Source of the DNA: Salinisphaera sp. G21_0
GTDB taxonomy: Bacteria; Pseudomonadota; Gammaproteobacteria; Pseudomonadales; Endozoicomonadaceae
Direction of reading: 5' to 3'
DNA length: 62,531 nucleotides
NCBI RefSeq assembly: GCF_017744115.1
Contig: NZ_JAGHQW010000038.1
Location: 1 to 62,531, forward strand
Shown: positions 16,979 to 26,707 of the stretch, in pieces
How positions within the stretch are numbered: the first letter of the stretch is position 1
Layout of the letters: every line of letters begins with the position of its first letter
Translations under genes and position numbers: made by a program
The notes under the pieces: model-generated
The model's database searches: none
What the model was told of the DNA's origin: nothing
What the model saw: only the letters and a program-made list of their open reading frames with translations

Positions 16979-17767
16979 ATGAATAAGCCTGTTGTATTAC
17001 TACCCTGTCACAACTCTCATGATGCGTTAATAAAAAGTTTAGAATCACTTAAAGGTGGTGATGTTGATATTTGCATTATTGATGATGGTTCAAAAGTAGC
17101 ATTAAAAGCCAAAGAGTTGGAGAATTGCATATCTCATAACCAGAAACTTCATGTGCAGAGGTTTGATGTTAATATTGGTATCACTAAAGCCTTAAATTAT
17201 GGATTGAAATTTCTTAGTGGAAAGGGATATAAACATTTATTTAGACTTGATGCCGGTGATATTTTTTTAAAACAAAAAATCAAGAAACAGCTAGGTTATA
17301 TGAATGATAATAATCTAGTTCTCTGCGGAACATATGTAGAGTTCATAGATGAACAAGGAAACCACCTCTACAACTTCACCCCACCAACCAACCACAAAGA
17401 CCTTTGTAAAGCTTTAAAACAATATAACCCATTCATTCACCCATCCGTATTATTTGACCTTGATAAAATATTGGAACTTGGTGGTTATCCTGATAACTAT
17501 CCAGCACTTGAAGACTGGGCTCTATTTCTCGAAGTTTCTAAAAAGTATAAAGTTGGAATATTGCCAGAAGTGCTTCTTAAGTACGAAGTATCCTCCACCA
17601 GTATTTCTACAACCAGAAGGCGGGAACAGGCTAAAAGTAAAGTAAAGTTACTTTGGGATAACTTTGAACCTAATTTGCACTCAATAGTTGGCTTGGCCAG
17701 AAATATTGCCATTTGCTATCTCCCAAGGAACCTCCTCACCTTATTAAAAAGTAAGATTTATAAATGA
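16979..17767 (+). CDS. glycosyltransferase family 2
   Basis: The N-terminus is a GT-A fold: VVLLPCHNSHDALIKSLESLKGG, DICIIDDGS, NIGITKALNYGLK, then FRLDAGDIF in place of the usual DxD metal site. Further conserved parts are LCGTYVEFIDEQG and YPALEDWALFLEVSK (the catalytic ED). It would add one sugar of the repeat unit to the lipid-linked chain in the cytoplasm; donor and acceptor cannot be read from the sequence. It has 262 residues, follows the polymerase by five bases and overlaps the next gene by four. Confidence 0.88.
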   Translation: MNKPVVLLPCHNSHDALIKSLESLKGGDVDICIIDDGSKVALKAKELENCISHNQKLHVQRFDVNIGITKALNYGLKFLSGKGYKHLFRLDAGDIFLKQKIKKQLGYMNDNNLVLCGTYVEFIDEQGNHLYNFTPPTNHKDLCKALKQYNPFIHPSVLFDLDKILELGGYPDNYPALEDWALFLEVSKKYKVGILPEVLLKYEVSSTSISTTRRREQAKSKVKLLWDNFEPNLHSIVGLARNIAICYLPRNLLTLLKSKIYK

Positions 17768-18351
17768 AAGTAGTTAATGCGACAAATGAACATTTTTCTG
17801 AATTTTATAACACTATTTACCAAAGTGTTTGCAAAAACATCTCTGCAAAAGTACTTGTTATAGGCATAGCCAGTGGTGGTCTTCCCTTAATGGAAGGCCT
17901 AAGTCATTTCTTAAATAGCAAAGGTGTCAACACAATATCACAGGAAATTATTTGTAGAAGACCAACTACCAAGCTTAAAAAAAACAACCCTATTACGTCA
18001 AAGTTATTTCATTCCATTTTAAAAATATTGCCTACTTTTATTTTGAATTACCTGAGAGTTATAGAACATAATATTTTATCGAAACGTAGGGTGTCTGATA
18101 TAGCTCGCGAGATAGTCTTCAATGGTAAGATGCCCAGAGAACAATTCGACGCCATAATTGTTATTGATGATGCTATTGACAGTGGTTATTCATTTAAATC
18201 TGTCTTTAATTACATAACTGAAAACGTTAAGACAAAAAATCTGTTTACTGCTGCATTTGTTATTACACAAAACAAACCTGTTTTTGAACCAGACTTTTAT
18301 TACATAAAAGATGTATTAATCCGATTCCCTTGGTCAAGTGATGCAAAATAG
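17764..18351 (+). CDS. phosphoribosyltransferase-like protein, candidate ribofuranosyl-5-phosphate transferase
   Basis: The segment DAIIVIDDAIDSGYSFKSV (about residues 129-147) is a PRPP-binding loop of the type I phosphoribosyltransferase fold, and LVIGIASGGLPLMEGL matches the fold's first loop. The 195 residues lack purine/pyrimidine salvage signatures. It lies inside a glycan cluster and overlaps the next gene, a HAD phosphatase, by 11 bases. This pairing resembles the two-step ribofuranose addition described for Klebsiella O antigens (transfer of phosphoribose from PRPP, then dephosphorylation). That function is an inference; a nucleotide-salvage enzyme is less likely here. Confidence 0.6.
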   Translation: MKVVNATNEHFSEFYNTIYQSVCKNISAKVLVIGIASGGLPLMEGLSHFLNSKGVNTISQEIICRRPTTKLKKNNPITSKLFHSILKILPTFILNYLRVIEHNILSKRRVSDIAREIVFNGKMPREQFDAIIVIDDAIDSGYSFKSVFNYITENVKTKNLFTAAFVITQNKPVFEPDFYYIKDVLIRFPWSSDAK

Positions 18352-18985
18352 AAAAATTGCCGTATTTGATTTTGATGAAACTTTAATTTCTGTCAATTCT
18401 TTCCCCTTGTGGTGTAAGTGGCTACTTACGAAATCGATCAGGGAATTTAAGCTCACACTAGTCTTTAAGTTGTTTTTTTTATTTTCTGAAAGAAAGCTGT
18501 TAAAGACTATTACCCACACGAGTTTCAAAGAACAATTGTGCGCATTAAAATACCCATCGAGTTGGGATTTTGATTTTTCAGACTATCTAAATGATAAACA
18601 ATGGAATGAAGAGATAGTCAATGAGTTGCTCGAACACAAAAAAAATAGCAACTATGTTTTAGTGACATCAGCAGCACCTACAAAGTATTTACTCCCTATT
18701 ATAAAATCACGCTTAAGTACTCAAGTCGATAAAATAATAGGGAGTTCAATTGATAATCATGTCTACCTTGACAACTATAAAGAAAACAAGGTTGCCAGTT
18801 TGTATCAAGAGAATATAAAAAATATTGACTTTTTATATACAGATTCGCTTGATGATTTGCCTCTAATGAAAATAGCAGATGAGGTTAACTTCATTCTAGA
18901 TAAGAGTGCAAAATTGCCCGTTATCAAAGATGCTTTACATCAGCACCATATCAACAATGTTAATTTTATTAAAGTAAATAATTGA
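18341..18985 (+). CDS. HAD-superfamily phosphatase, candidate phosphoribosyl phosphatase
   Basis: The HAD motifs are present in order: I, VFDFDETLI (Asp10, Asp12); II, LVTSAAPTKY; III, a Lys in YKENK; and IV, YTDSLDDLPLM. The cap between motifs I and II is small and helical, as in the SerB-like IB class. The ATG at 18341 is preferred, and it overlaps the phosphoribosyltransferase gene. Translational coupling to that gene suggests a joint task, most simply removal of the 5-phosphate from a transferred ribose. KdsC-type Kdo-8-phosphate phosphatase is an alternative because kdsC is missing locally, but the sequence does not look like the short KdsC class. Confidence 0.75.
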   Translation: MQNRKIAVFDFDETLISVNSFPLWCKWLLTKSIREFKLTLVFKLFFLFSERKLLKTITHTSFKEQLCALKYPSSWDFDFSDYLNDKQWNEEIVNELLEHKKNSNYVLVTSAAPTKYLLPIIKSRLSTQVDKIIGSSIDNHVYLDNYKENKVASLYQENIKNIDFLYTDSLDDLPLMKIADEVNFILDKSAKLPVIKDALHQHHINNVNFIKVNN

Positions 18986-19001
18986 GGCATATATTTCACC
19001 A

Positions 19002-20024
19002 ATGAATGTAGCAGCCATCTTCGGCGGAACCGGCTTCATCGGCACCTATTTCGCACTGGAATTGCTCCAGTCTAAAAACTACTCAAAAGTTTACCTGTTC
19101 GATATCGCCCCCGTCTGTGAAAAACGTTTTCTGCCATTGTTAAAACCTTTTCTTGATAACGGGAAAATCATTTACCAGTATTGTGATGTCAGAAAACCCA
19201 TCACTGAACAAATTGATAACAAAGAATCCAACCTAAACCTGATTGCCAATTTTGCCGCCATCCACCGAGAACCTGGCCACGAACCCGAAGAGTATTACGA
19301 AACCAACCTGCTGGGCGCAGAAAATGTCTGCGAATGGGCAAACAACGTCAGCTGCAAAGATATCATCTTCACCAGCAGCATTGCCCCATACGGCCCATCA
19401 GAAACCCCGAAAACGGAAAACTCTATACCTGTACCGATCTCCGCTTATGGGGGCTCTAAACTTGCCGCCGAGAAAATCCACATCACCTGGCAGCATGAAG
19501 ACAAGGCCAATAAGCGTTTAACTATCGTCAGACCCGGTGTTGTCTTTGGTGCCGGTGAAGGGGGTAACGTATCACGGCTAATTAAAGCCGTATTAGGTCG
19601 TTACTTCTTCTACATGGCGAATAAAAACACTCGTAAAGCAGGTACCTACGTTAAAGAGCTATGCAGGGCAATGCTCTGGGTTCATGACTCAACAGAGGAC
19701 AAAAATAATGTGCGCCTGTTCAATATGAGCATGAATCCCGGCCCTTCAGTGGAGGAGTATGTAAACACCATCTGTGAAGTGGCAGGTATAAAACGCTTTG
19801 TACCTTCGGTACCTTACGCACTGCTTTATCCAGCATCATTTGTGGTTGATGCACTTGCACGTCTGCTGAAAATAAACCAGCCAATCAGCCCTGTACGTAT
19901 CCGCAAACTGGTTAAATCAAACCATATTTTGCCAGAATACCTTGAGAAGCAGGGTTACCCCTACCGTTATACCCTGAAGTCGGCCTTGGAAGACTGGAAA
20001 GAGCAAATGCCCAGTGAGTGGTAA
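19002..20024 (+). CDS. NAD-dependent epimerase/dehydratase (extended SDR)
   Basis: The Rossmann motif GGTGFIGTYFALELL is at residues 8-22, IFTSSIAPYG is at the Ser region, and the catalytic YGGSK is near residue 152. The protein has 340 residues, as usual for nucleotide-sugar epimerases and dehydratases. The C-terminal part (LLYPASFVVDALARLLKINQPISPVRIRKL) resembles SDRs that act on nucleotide or lipid-linked sugars. The substrate is unknown. Composition returns to the higher GC of the conserved genes from here on. Confidence 0.8.
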   Translation: MNVAAIFGGTGFIGTYFALELLQSKNYSKVYLFDIAPVCEKRFLPLLKPFLDNGKIIYQYCDVRKPITEQIDNKESNLNLIANFAAIHREPGHEPEEYYETNLLGAENVCEWANNVSCKDIIFTSSIAPYGPSETPKTENSIPVPISAYGGSKLAAEKIHITWQHEDKANKRLTIVRPGVVFGAGEGGNVSRLIKAVLGRYFFYMANKNTRKAGTYVKELCRAMLWVHDSTEDKNNVRLFNMSMNPGPSVEEYVNTICEVAGIKRFVPSVPYALLYPASFVVDALARLLKINQPISPVRIRKLVKSNHILPEYLEKQGYPYRYTLKSALEDWKEQMPSEW

Positions 20025-20077
20025 CCACCACACTATTTTTTCAAATATTCCACCATTCCATTTTTTTGAAAGTCTGA

Positions 20078-20929
<852 letters not shown>

Positions 20930-20930
20930 A

Positions 20931-20970
20931 AAGCTGTAAAGCTGTAAAGCTGTAAGCCTTAAGCTGTAAA
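20931..20970. repeat. tandem GCTGTAAA repeat
   Basis: AAGCTGTAAAGCTGTAAAGC continues as TGTAAGCCTTAAGCTGTAAA, starting at the kdsA stop. It is one arm of the AGCTGTAAG family that fills most intergenic gaps from here to about 39850. Confidence 0.75.
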
Positions 20971-20983
20971 GATTATTACTCCC

Positions 20984-21772
20984 ATGACCTGTAAAATTGT
21001 GATACCTGCCCGGTACGGCTCTTCACGCCTGCCGGGCAAGCCTTTGTTGGATATTGCCGGTAAGCCAATGGTGCAGCATGTCTTTGAGCGTGCTGTTGAA
21101 GCCGGTTTTAATCCGGAAACAGAAATTGTTATTGCTACGGATCATCAGGATATTCTTGACGCTGGCCGTCGTTTTGGTGCGGTTACGGTGATGACTGCCA
21201 TTGATCATGCCAGCGGTACGGTTAGACTGGCTGAAGTTGCACAATTACTGAACTGGCCGGAACAGACCATTGTCGTTAATTTGCAAGGGGATGAACCCTT
21301 AATGCAACCAGCCTATATTCGGGCCGTTGCGGATAATCTGGCAAGGGCTTCAGCGGGCATTGCCACGCTAGCTACCCCCATCACGACAGCAGAAGATATT
21401 TTTGACCCCAATGTGGTGAAAGTGGTGGTGAATGCGGAACAGCTTGCCATGTACTTTAGCCGGGCTCCCATTCCATGGGGAAGGGATAATTACTCCGGTA
21501 ACACCATCAATCAACTCACCGTTGAAAATTCTAACGCTCTGCGTCACCTGGGGCTTTACGCTTACCGTGTAGAAACCCTCCAAAAACTGGTAACCACCCA
21601 ACCACCTGCAATGGAACAGTTTGAAGCCCTCGAACAACTCCGGGCACTCTGGCTGGGTATCCCTATTCACGTTGCCATGGTTAGTGAAACACCGGGCCAT
21701 GGTGTGGATACCGACGCTGATCTGGAACGGGTAAGAGCACAACTTAGCCAGGCCACCCAACCTGAATACTGA
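20984..21772 (+). CDS. kdsB: 3-deoxy-manno-octulosonate cytidylyltransferase (CMP-Kdo synthetase)
   Basis: It activates Kdo with CTP to form CMP-Kdo. Motifs: VIPARYGSSRLPGKPL at the N-terminus (nucleotide loop), NLQGDEPLMQPAYIRAV, and the C-terminal HVAMVSETPGHGVDTDADLERVR. It has 262 residues, slightly longer than E. coli KdsB. It sits between kdsA and kdsD, as in group 2/3 capsule clusters where this gene is called kpsU. Confidence 0.96.
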   Translation: MTCKIVIPARYGSSRLPGKPLLDIAGKPMVQHVFERAVEAGFNPETEIVIATDHQDILDAGRRFGAVTVMTAIDHASGTVRLAEVAQLLNWPEQTIVVNLQGDEPLMQPAYIRAVADNLARASAGIATLATPITTAEDIFDPNVVKVVVNAEQLAMYFSRAPIPWGRDNYSGNTINQLTVENSNALRHLGLYAYRVETLQKLVTTQPPAMEQFEALEQLRALWLGIPIHVAMVSETPGHGVDTDADLERVRAQLSQATQPEY

Positions 21773-21795
21773 AACAGTTAGGGAAGAGGTAATTT

Positions 21796-22749
21796 ATGGA
21801 ACTCATAATATTGAAAAGCACCATTAAGGCTGCCATTGCGGAACAGGCTAATGCTCTGGTGAGTCTCAGCGACCGTGTGAATGACGACTACGCTAATGCC
21901 GCTGAACTTATGTTTGCCTGCAAGGGTCGTGTGATTATTTCCGGTATGGGTAAATCCGGCCTGATTGGAAAAAAAATTGCGGCTACCCTGGCTTCCACTG
22001 GCACCCGCAGCTTTTTTATGCATCCGGCAGAAGCCTACCACGGTGACTTGGGGATGGTGCGTTATGACCAGTATGCCGACCTGCTGGTGCTGATTTCCTA
22101 CAGTGGTGAAACCGATGAAGTATTGAAACTGATTCCACCTCTGAAGCGGTTTGGTAATAAGATTATCGCTATTACCGGTGGGCTGGATTCAACCCTTGCC
22201 AGAAATGCCGACGTGGTGTTGGATGCTTCTGTGGCCAGCGAGATCTGCCCCCATAATCTGGCACCAACCACATCCACCACTGCGGCTCTTGTTATTGGTG
22301 ATGCACTGGCAGTGGCACTGATGAAATTGCGGGATTTTCAGCCGGAAGAATTTGCTAACTATCACCCCGGAGGCAGCCTGGGCAGGCGTTTGCTGACCCG
22401 GGTCAAGGATATGATGGTTTCCGATAACCTGCCCTTTGTTCAGCCTGATTCTTCCATGAGTTCGGTGATTGTAGCAATGACAGAAAGCCGAACCGGTTTG
22501 GCACTGGTGACTGAAGGTGATTTACTCCGGGGTGTGATTACCGATGGGGATTTAAGACGCTATCTCCTCGACCATAAATCATTAGAGGACGTATTTGCCA
22601 AAGACCTGATGAGCGAACACCCTGTTTGTATCAATGCCGATGCCATGCTGGTTGAGGCAGAAAGCCTGATGAAGGATAAACACATTAAGTGGTTAGTTGC
22701 TCTCAATAAAGACGAAAAGGTAGTCGGCTTGCTGGAATGGGCTGTGTAA
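21796..22749 (+). CDS. kdsD: arabinose-5-phosphate isomerase (KdsD/KpsF)
   Basis: It converts ribulose 5-phosphate to arabinose 5-phosphate, the first step towards Kdo. The SIS domain has GRVIISGMGKSGLIGKKIAATLASTG, ISYSGETDEVLKL and ICPHNLAPTTSTTA. Two CBS domains follow from about residue 200 (DMMVSDNLPFVQP ... GVITDGDLRRYL ... DLMSEHPVCINADAML). At 317 residues it is full length. GAGG lies before the ATG at 21796. It forms a unit with kdsA and kdsB. Confidence 0.95.
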   Translation: MELIILKSTIKAAIAEQANALVSLSDRVNDDYANAAELMFACKGRVIISGMGKSGLIGKKIAATLASTGTRSFFMHPAEAYHGDLGMVRYDQYADLLVLISYSGETDEVLKLIPPLKRFGNKIIAITGGLDSTLARNADVVLDASVASEICPHNLAPTTSTTAALVIGDALAVALMKLRDFQPEEFANYHPGGSLGRRLLTRVKDMMVSDNLPFVQPDSSMSSVIVAMTESRTGLALVTEGDLLRGVITDGDLRRYLLDHKSLEDVFAKDLMSEHPVCINADAMLVEAESLMKDKHIKWLVALNKDEKVVGLLEWAV

Positions 22750-22789
22750 TTTTGATGCCTTTGAACCATAAAAATTTTCCGGGGGCTAT

Positions 22790-24112
22790 GTGAACCCGGT
22801 AATGTCAAAACTCCACGATGCATTTGAGCGGAGGAAAGGTGGGTTGTTGTTTCAGTCAGCCCTTGCTTTCTCCGTTCGAGCCTTCGGCGCCGGTAGCGGC
22901 TTTCTTCTAAACCTGATTATTGCCCGAACCCTGCCACCCCAACAGGCAGGCTACTACTTCCTGGCATTCACGGTTATCCAGGTATTGGCCATAACGGGTC
23001 TTTTAGGCTTGCAGACCAGCCTGCTCCGCTTCATTGGCAGCAGCAAAGCCGAAAAAAACTGGAACGAAGCCAGCGCCGCCCATAAAACCGGCACCCTCTG
23101 GGCATTCCTGCTCGCCACCAGCTTAGGAGTATTACTTTACGTCACCAGCCCCTGGCTGGCAGAACATATTCTGGAAAAACCAGATGCAACCCCTGCTTTG
23201 CAGGCCATGTCACCTTCAGTGGTTTTGTTCGCCCTGCTTACCCTTAACGCCCACGCCCTGCAAGCCGTAGGCGATGTTATAAAATCGGTCAGCACCCTGA
23301 ATATCCTGGTGCAACTCTTACTGGCCGCAGCCCTGCTAATGGACCTGGCCACCACAGCCCAGACAACAGCCGCCTTCTACTCCCTGGCCTGCCTGCTCAC
23401 TATGTTTATTTCCCTGTTCTGGTGGCTACGCAAACCAAGAATCCACTGGCGCGGTGTTGGGCAATTTCCAGCAACCACTCTTTGGCAAAGCTGCCTCCCC
23501 CTTTGGTGGGTTACGCTAATGGGTTTATCTGTACAGTGGGGTGGCCAGCTGATTTCAGCTGCATATCTACCACCGGAAGAGTTAGCGATTTTGGCAGTCA
23601 CACAGCGTACAGCTATGTTGACAAGCTTCATTCTTATGGCGATTAATTTAGTTGTTGCGCCTAAATTTGCTGGGCTTTACAAACTAGGCAAAATTGACGA
23701 ACTAAAGCAGATTACTTTCACCTCTACACGACTACTGTTGGTTGCATCAATTCCTCTGCTCTTTTTATTAATGGTATTTCCCAGCTGGATTTTATCTTTT
23801 TTTGGAAAAGGTTATGAGGAAGGGGGCCATGTTTTGCGAATATTGGCTGCTGGTCAAATTATCAATGTACTCACAGGGTCTGTTGGCATGCTACTTGCCA
23901 TGTGTGGTCATGAAAAAGATTTGCGAAATGCTTTACTGATTACAGGCCCTATGGCTATTGTTTTGGCTATCATTTTCATACCATTGCTCGGTTTATATGG
24001 AGCAGCTCTTTCAACTGCAATTCCATTCGCTATTCAGAATTTATTCGCTGCTCGCCTACTTCATAGGCGCTTAGGCTTCAGTCCATTATCAGCCTTCGTT
24101 AAGTTCAAGTGA
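22790..24112 (+). CDS. wzx: polysaccharide flippase (Wzx-like), intact copy 1
   Basis: The 440-residue membrane protein of the MATE/MOP superfamily has about 12 to 14 helices. It starts RKGGLLFQSALAFSVRAFGAGSGFLLNLIIARTLPP, the typical oligosaccharide-flippase N-terminus. It would move undecaprenyl-linked repeat units across the inner membrane. Two damaged copies lie at 34505 and 37318. From about 22915 to 23400 this copy is nearly identical in DNA to copy 2, whereas beyond about 23500 it diverges strongly, a sign of gene conversion. The start may be the GTG at 22790 (GGGGG before it) or the ATG at 22802. Confidence 0.9.
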   Translation: MNPVMSKLHDAFERRKGGLLFQSALAFSVRAFGAGSGFLLNLIIARTLPPQQAGYYFLAFTVIQVLAITGLLGLQTSLLRFIGSSKAEKNWNEASAAHKTGTLWAFLLATSLGVLLYVTSPWLAEHILEKPDATPALQAMSPSVVLFALLTLNAHALQAVGDVIKSVSTLNILVQLLLAAALLMDLATTAQTTAAFYSLACLLTMFISLFWWLRKPRIHWRGVGQFPATTLWQSCLPLWWVTLMGLSVQWGGQLISAAYLPPEELAILAVTQRTAMLTSFILMAINLVVAPKFAGLYKLGKIDELKQITFTSTRLLLVASIPLLFLLMVFPSWILSFFGKGYEEGGHVLRILAAGQIINVLTGSVGMLLAMCGHEKDLRNALLITGPMAIVLAIIFIPLLGLYGAALSTAIPFAIQNLFAARLLHRRLGFSPLSAFVKFK

Positions 24113-24147
24113 ATTAGAAGGCGTGTTATAGAAACGATTTTTTTATA

Positions 24148-24867
24148 ATGCTGACCAATATAAAAGCTAACTCTAGTTATTTTATAAAGAAAATCATTGC
24201 ATCTCTAAAACGGTTTTCCCGAAAAGAAATTCTAGTTATTGGTGATTCTCATGCGGAGATATTTAATGTCACTAAGCTTCAAAGCTGCTTCCCTGAATAC
24301 TTCTTTACTGTTGTGTCTATTGGAGGTGCTACTGTTTCAGGATTGAATAACCCTAACTCCAAAACTCAAGCATTACCTATATTTCAAAGATGGCTTACAT
24401 CTTCTAAAGCAGTGTATACCATTCTCCTGATTGGTGAAGTTGATACGGGTTTTGTTATTTGGTATCGAGCCGAGAAATACAGTCTACCTGCCGATAAAAT
24501 GCTGGATAAAGCTGTTGAAAACTATGCAACACTGATCAATAAAATAGTTACACGATCTAAGCTGATTTGTATTAGTACTCCATTACCAACAATAAAGGAC
24601 AATCAAGACTGGGGAGAGATTGCGAATCAAAGGAAGAGCATAAAAGCAACACAGATTCAAAGAACCAACTTAACATTAGAGTTTAATAAAAGAATTGAAG
24701 AGCTTTGCCAGTCCCAAAATGTCGCTTTTATATCACTAGATAAAGAATCTCTAGGGAAAAATGGTGTAGTCAGTGAACACTTAATGCATCCTGATCCAAA
24801 CGACCATCATTATGACAAATCAGAATACACTAAACTTATTGTCAAATACATGAAGCAATACATTTAA
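24148..24867 (+). CDS. SGNH/GDSL-like hydrolase or acyltransferase
   Basis: Block I is ILVIGDSHAEIF (catalytic Ser in GDSH), block II VSIGGATVSG, block III LLIGEVDTGF, and the final block HLMHPDPNDHHY supplies Asp and His. It has 239 residues with no signal peptide. Members in glycan clusters add or remove acetyl groups on sugars, and that is the most likely role here, but the direction is unknown. It is AT-rich like the 13978-18985 block although it follows wzx. Confidence 0.72.
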   Translation: MLTNIKANSSYFIKKIIASLKRFSRKEILVIGDSHAEIFNVTKLQSCFPEYFFTVVSIGGATVSGLNNPNSKTQALPIFQRWLTSSKAVYTILLIGEVDTGFVIWYRAEKYSLPADKMLDKAVENYATLINKIVTRSKLICISTPLPTIKDNQDWGEIANQRKSIKATQIQRTNLTLEFNKRIEELCQSQNVAFISLDKESLGKNGVVSEHLMHPDPNDHHYDKSEYTKLIVKYMKQYI

Positions 24868-25149
24868 CAATCATCCGCAACTATAGCATGGTTAATTTGC
24901 CAGATTAAATGACTTCCGGCATGCCGGAAGCTTATTAGGAGGCGCCGATTACGCCTTCCTGTGCGCCCCACATTGAGCGCATATCAATTATCAACAGCCT
25001 GACTGAAACATCACAATAGGCGATCAAGAAAATCACTTGAAAGAGCCTTGCGTAGCCTCAGCCAAGCCTATGCGAGGCACCCCGGAATAGCCGGGGGGTT
25101 ACCTAATGATTAATTACCGAATTCCTGTCACCCCAGAACCTGATAACCC
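24868..25149. other. intergenic region with two hairpins
   Basis: No gene is seen. A perfect palindrome CTTCCGGCATGCCGGAAG lies at 24913-24930 and a second hairpin, CCCGGAATAGCCGGG, at 25081-25095. Neither has a T-run, so they may be mRNA-processing or remnant repeat structures. Confidence 0.45.
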
Positions 25150-26061
25150 ATGATCGAAAAAAAACACCTAACCCACCTCAAACAACTTGAGGCGGAAAGT
25201 ATCCATATTATCCGAGAAGTAGTTGCCGAGTTTGAAAACCCGGTGATGCTTTATTCCATTGGTAAAGATTCAGCGGTAATGCTGCATCTGGCAGCTAAGG
25301 CGTTTGCCCCCGGTACGCCACCGTTCCCGTTAATGCATGTGGACACCACCTGGAAGTTTCGGGCAATGATTGAGTTCCGTAACCAGATGGCGAAGAAGTA
25401 CGGAATGGAGTTGATTGTCCATACCAACCCAGAAGGTAAGGCAGCCAATATTAATCCGTTTGATCATGGCAGTGCCAAATACACAGACGTAATGAAAACT
25501 GAAGCTCTGAAGCAAGCATTGAATAAATACAAATTCGATGCTGCCTTTGGTGGTGCACGCCGGGATGAAGAGAAGAGCCGTGCTAAAGAGCGGGTTTACT
25601 CTTTCCGTGATAAAAACCACCGTTGGGATCCAAAAAACCAGCGGCCTGAGCTGTGGAATACTTACAACGGCAAAGTGGAAAAAGGCGAAAGCATTCGGGT
25701 ATTCCCACTCTCCAACTGGACCGAGCTGGATATCTGGCAGTATATCTTCCTGGAAAATATCGAAATTGTGCCGCTGTATTACGCAGCAGAACGTCCGGTG
25801 GTTAACCGTGACGGAACGCTGATCATGGTAGACGACGAACGTATGCCATTACATGAAGGTGAAACTCCGGAGATGAAGTGGGTGCGCTTCCGTACCTTGG
25901 GCTGCTACCCGCTGACCGGCGCTGTGGAATCGAAAGCTACAACGCTGCCAGAGATTATCCAGGAAATGTTGTTGACCAAGACCTCTGAACGCCAGGGGCG
26001 GGTTATTGACCATGACTCGGCGGGGTCGATGGAGAAGAAAAAAATCGAAGGCTATTTTTAA
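25150..26061 (+). CDS. cysD: sulfate adenylyltransferase subunit 2
   Basis: With CysN it forms ATP sulfurylase, making APS from sulfate and ATP. The PP-loop motif is in [16 protein letters not shown] (residues about 35-50). Other family stretches are [38 protein letters not shown] and ELDIWQYI. It has 303 residues, as in E. coli. It is separated from cysN by a repeat-flanked four-helix-bundle gene, which is unusual. The first 20 codons recur as a fragment at 37164-37222. Confidence 0.97.
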   Translation: MIEKKHLTHLKQLEAESIHIIREVVAEFENPVMLYSIGKDSAVMLHLAAKAFAPGTPPFPLMHVDTTWKFRAMIEFRNQMAKKYGMELIVHTNPEGKAANINPFDHGSAKYTDVMKTEALKQALNKYKFDAAFGGARRDEEKSRAKERVYSFRDKNHRWDPKNQRPELWNTYNGKVEKGESIRVFPLSNWTELDIWQYIFLENIEIVPLYYAAERPVVNRDGTLIMVDDERMPLHEGETPEMKWVRFRTLGCYPLTGAVESKATTLPEIIQEMLLTKTSERQGRVIDHDSAGSMEKKKIEGYF

Positions 26062-26062
26062 A

Positions 26063-26155
26063 GAAGCTGTAAGTTAATAGCTTTAAGCTGTAAGAAAAAG
26101 CTTTTCAACTTAAAGCTTACAGCTTCAAACTTACAGCTATAAACCTTATAGCTTT
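26063..26155. repeat. AGCTGTAAG/CTTACAGCT palindromic repeat
   Basis: Left-arm units (AGCTGTAAGTTAATAGCTTT) are followed by AAAAAGCTTTTC and right-arm units (AACTTAAAGCTTACAGCTTC). It bounds the four-helix-bundle gene on the left. Confidence 0.8.
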
Positions 26156-26206
26156 AAAAACCTCTGCTATCTTTGTGCTCTTTTGGTGATAAAAAAAGAG
26201 CAACTT

Positions 26207-26572
26207 ATGAATTTTGAGAAGTTAGAGGTTTGGAAACGGTCTGCACGGCTCTCAGCCCAGTTGTATAAAGAGTTGAAACGCCTTCGGGATTATGGGTTCC
26301 GAGACCAGATAACACGGTCTGGTCTATCTGTACCCAGTAATATCGCAGAAGGAATGGCACGCAACAGCAGTAAAGAAAAAGTTCACTTCCTTTCTATTGC
26401 CAACGGTTCCTGCGCAGAGCTGCGAACCCAAATATACATTGGCATGGAGATTGGTTATATCGAAAGCCAGACCGGTAAAAGCTGGCTGCAAGATACCCGC
26501 GAAATATCCTCCATGCTGTTCAGTTTATCCAAATCTATAAGCGGGGAAAGTTTTAAGCGAGGGAAGTTTTAA
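26207..26572 (+). CDS. four-helix-bundle protein (23S rRNA intervening-sequence protein family)
   Basis: The protein reads NFEKLEVWKRSARLSAQLYKELK ... DQITRSGLSVPSNIAEGMARNS ... IANGSCAELRTQIYIGMEIGYI, the standard signature of the family first found in 23S rRNA intervening sequences. Its molecular function is not established. It sits between cysD and cysN and is flanked on both sides by AGCTGTAAG palindromes. Its last residues (GESFKRGKF) are encoded by a three-fold tandem AAGTTTTAAGCGAGGG repeat, so the repeat contributes its C-terminus. I chose the ATG at 26207. Confidence 0.85.
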   Translation: MNFEKLEVWKRSARLSAQLYKELKRLRDYGFRDQITRSGLSVPSNIAEGMARNSSKEKVHFLSIANGSCAELRTQIYIGMEIGYIESQTGKSWLQDTREISSMLFSLSKSISGESFKRGKF

Positions 26573-26700
26573 GCGAGGGAAGTTTTAAGTGGTAAGCCAT
26601 AAGCTGTAAGTTAAAAGCGGAAAAAAACTTACAGCTTACAGCTTCAAACTTACAGCTTCAAACTTACAGCTCCAAACTTACAGCTTTTTTCCAGCTTCGC
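26551..26700. repeat. tandem AAGTTTTAAGCGAGGG units and AGCTGTAAG palindrome
   Basis: Three units of about 16 bases overlap the 3' end of the four-helix-bundle gene. They are followed by a left arm (AAGCTGTAAG) and four right-arm units (ACTTACAGCTTCAA), ending eight bases before cysN. Confidence 0.8.
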
Positions 26701-26707
26701 TGAAAAA

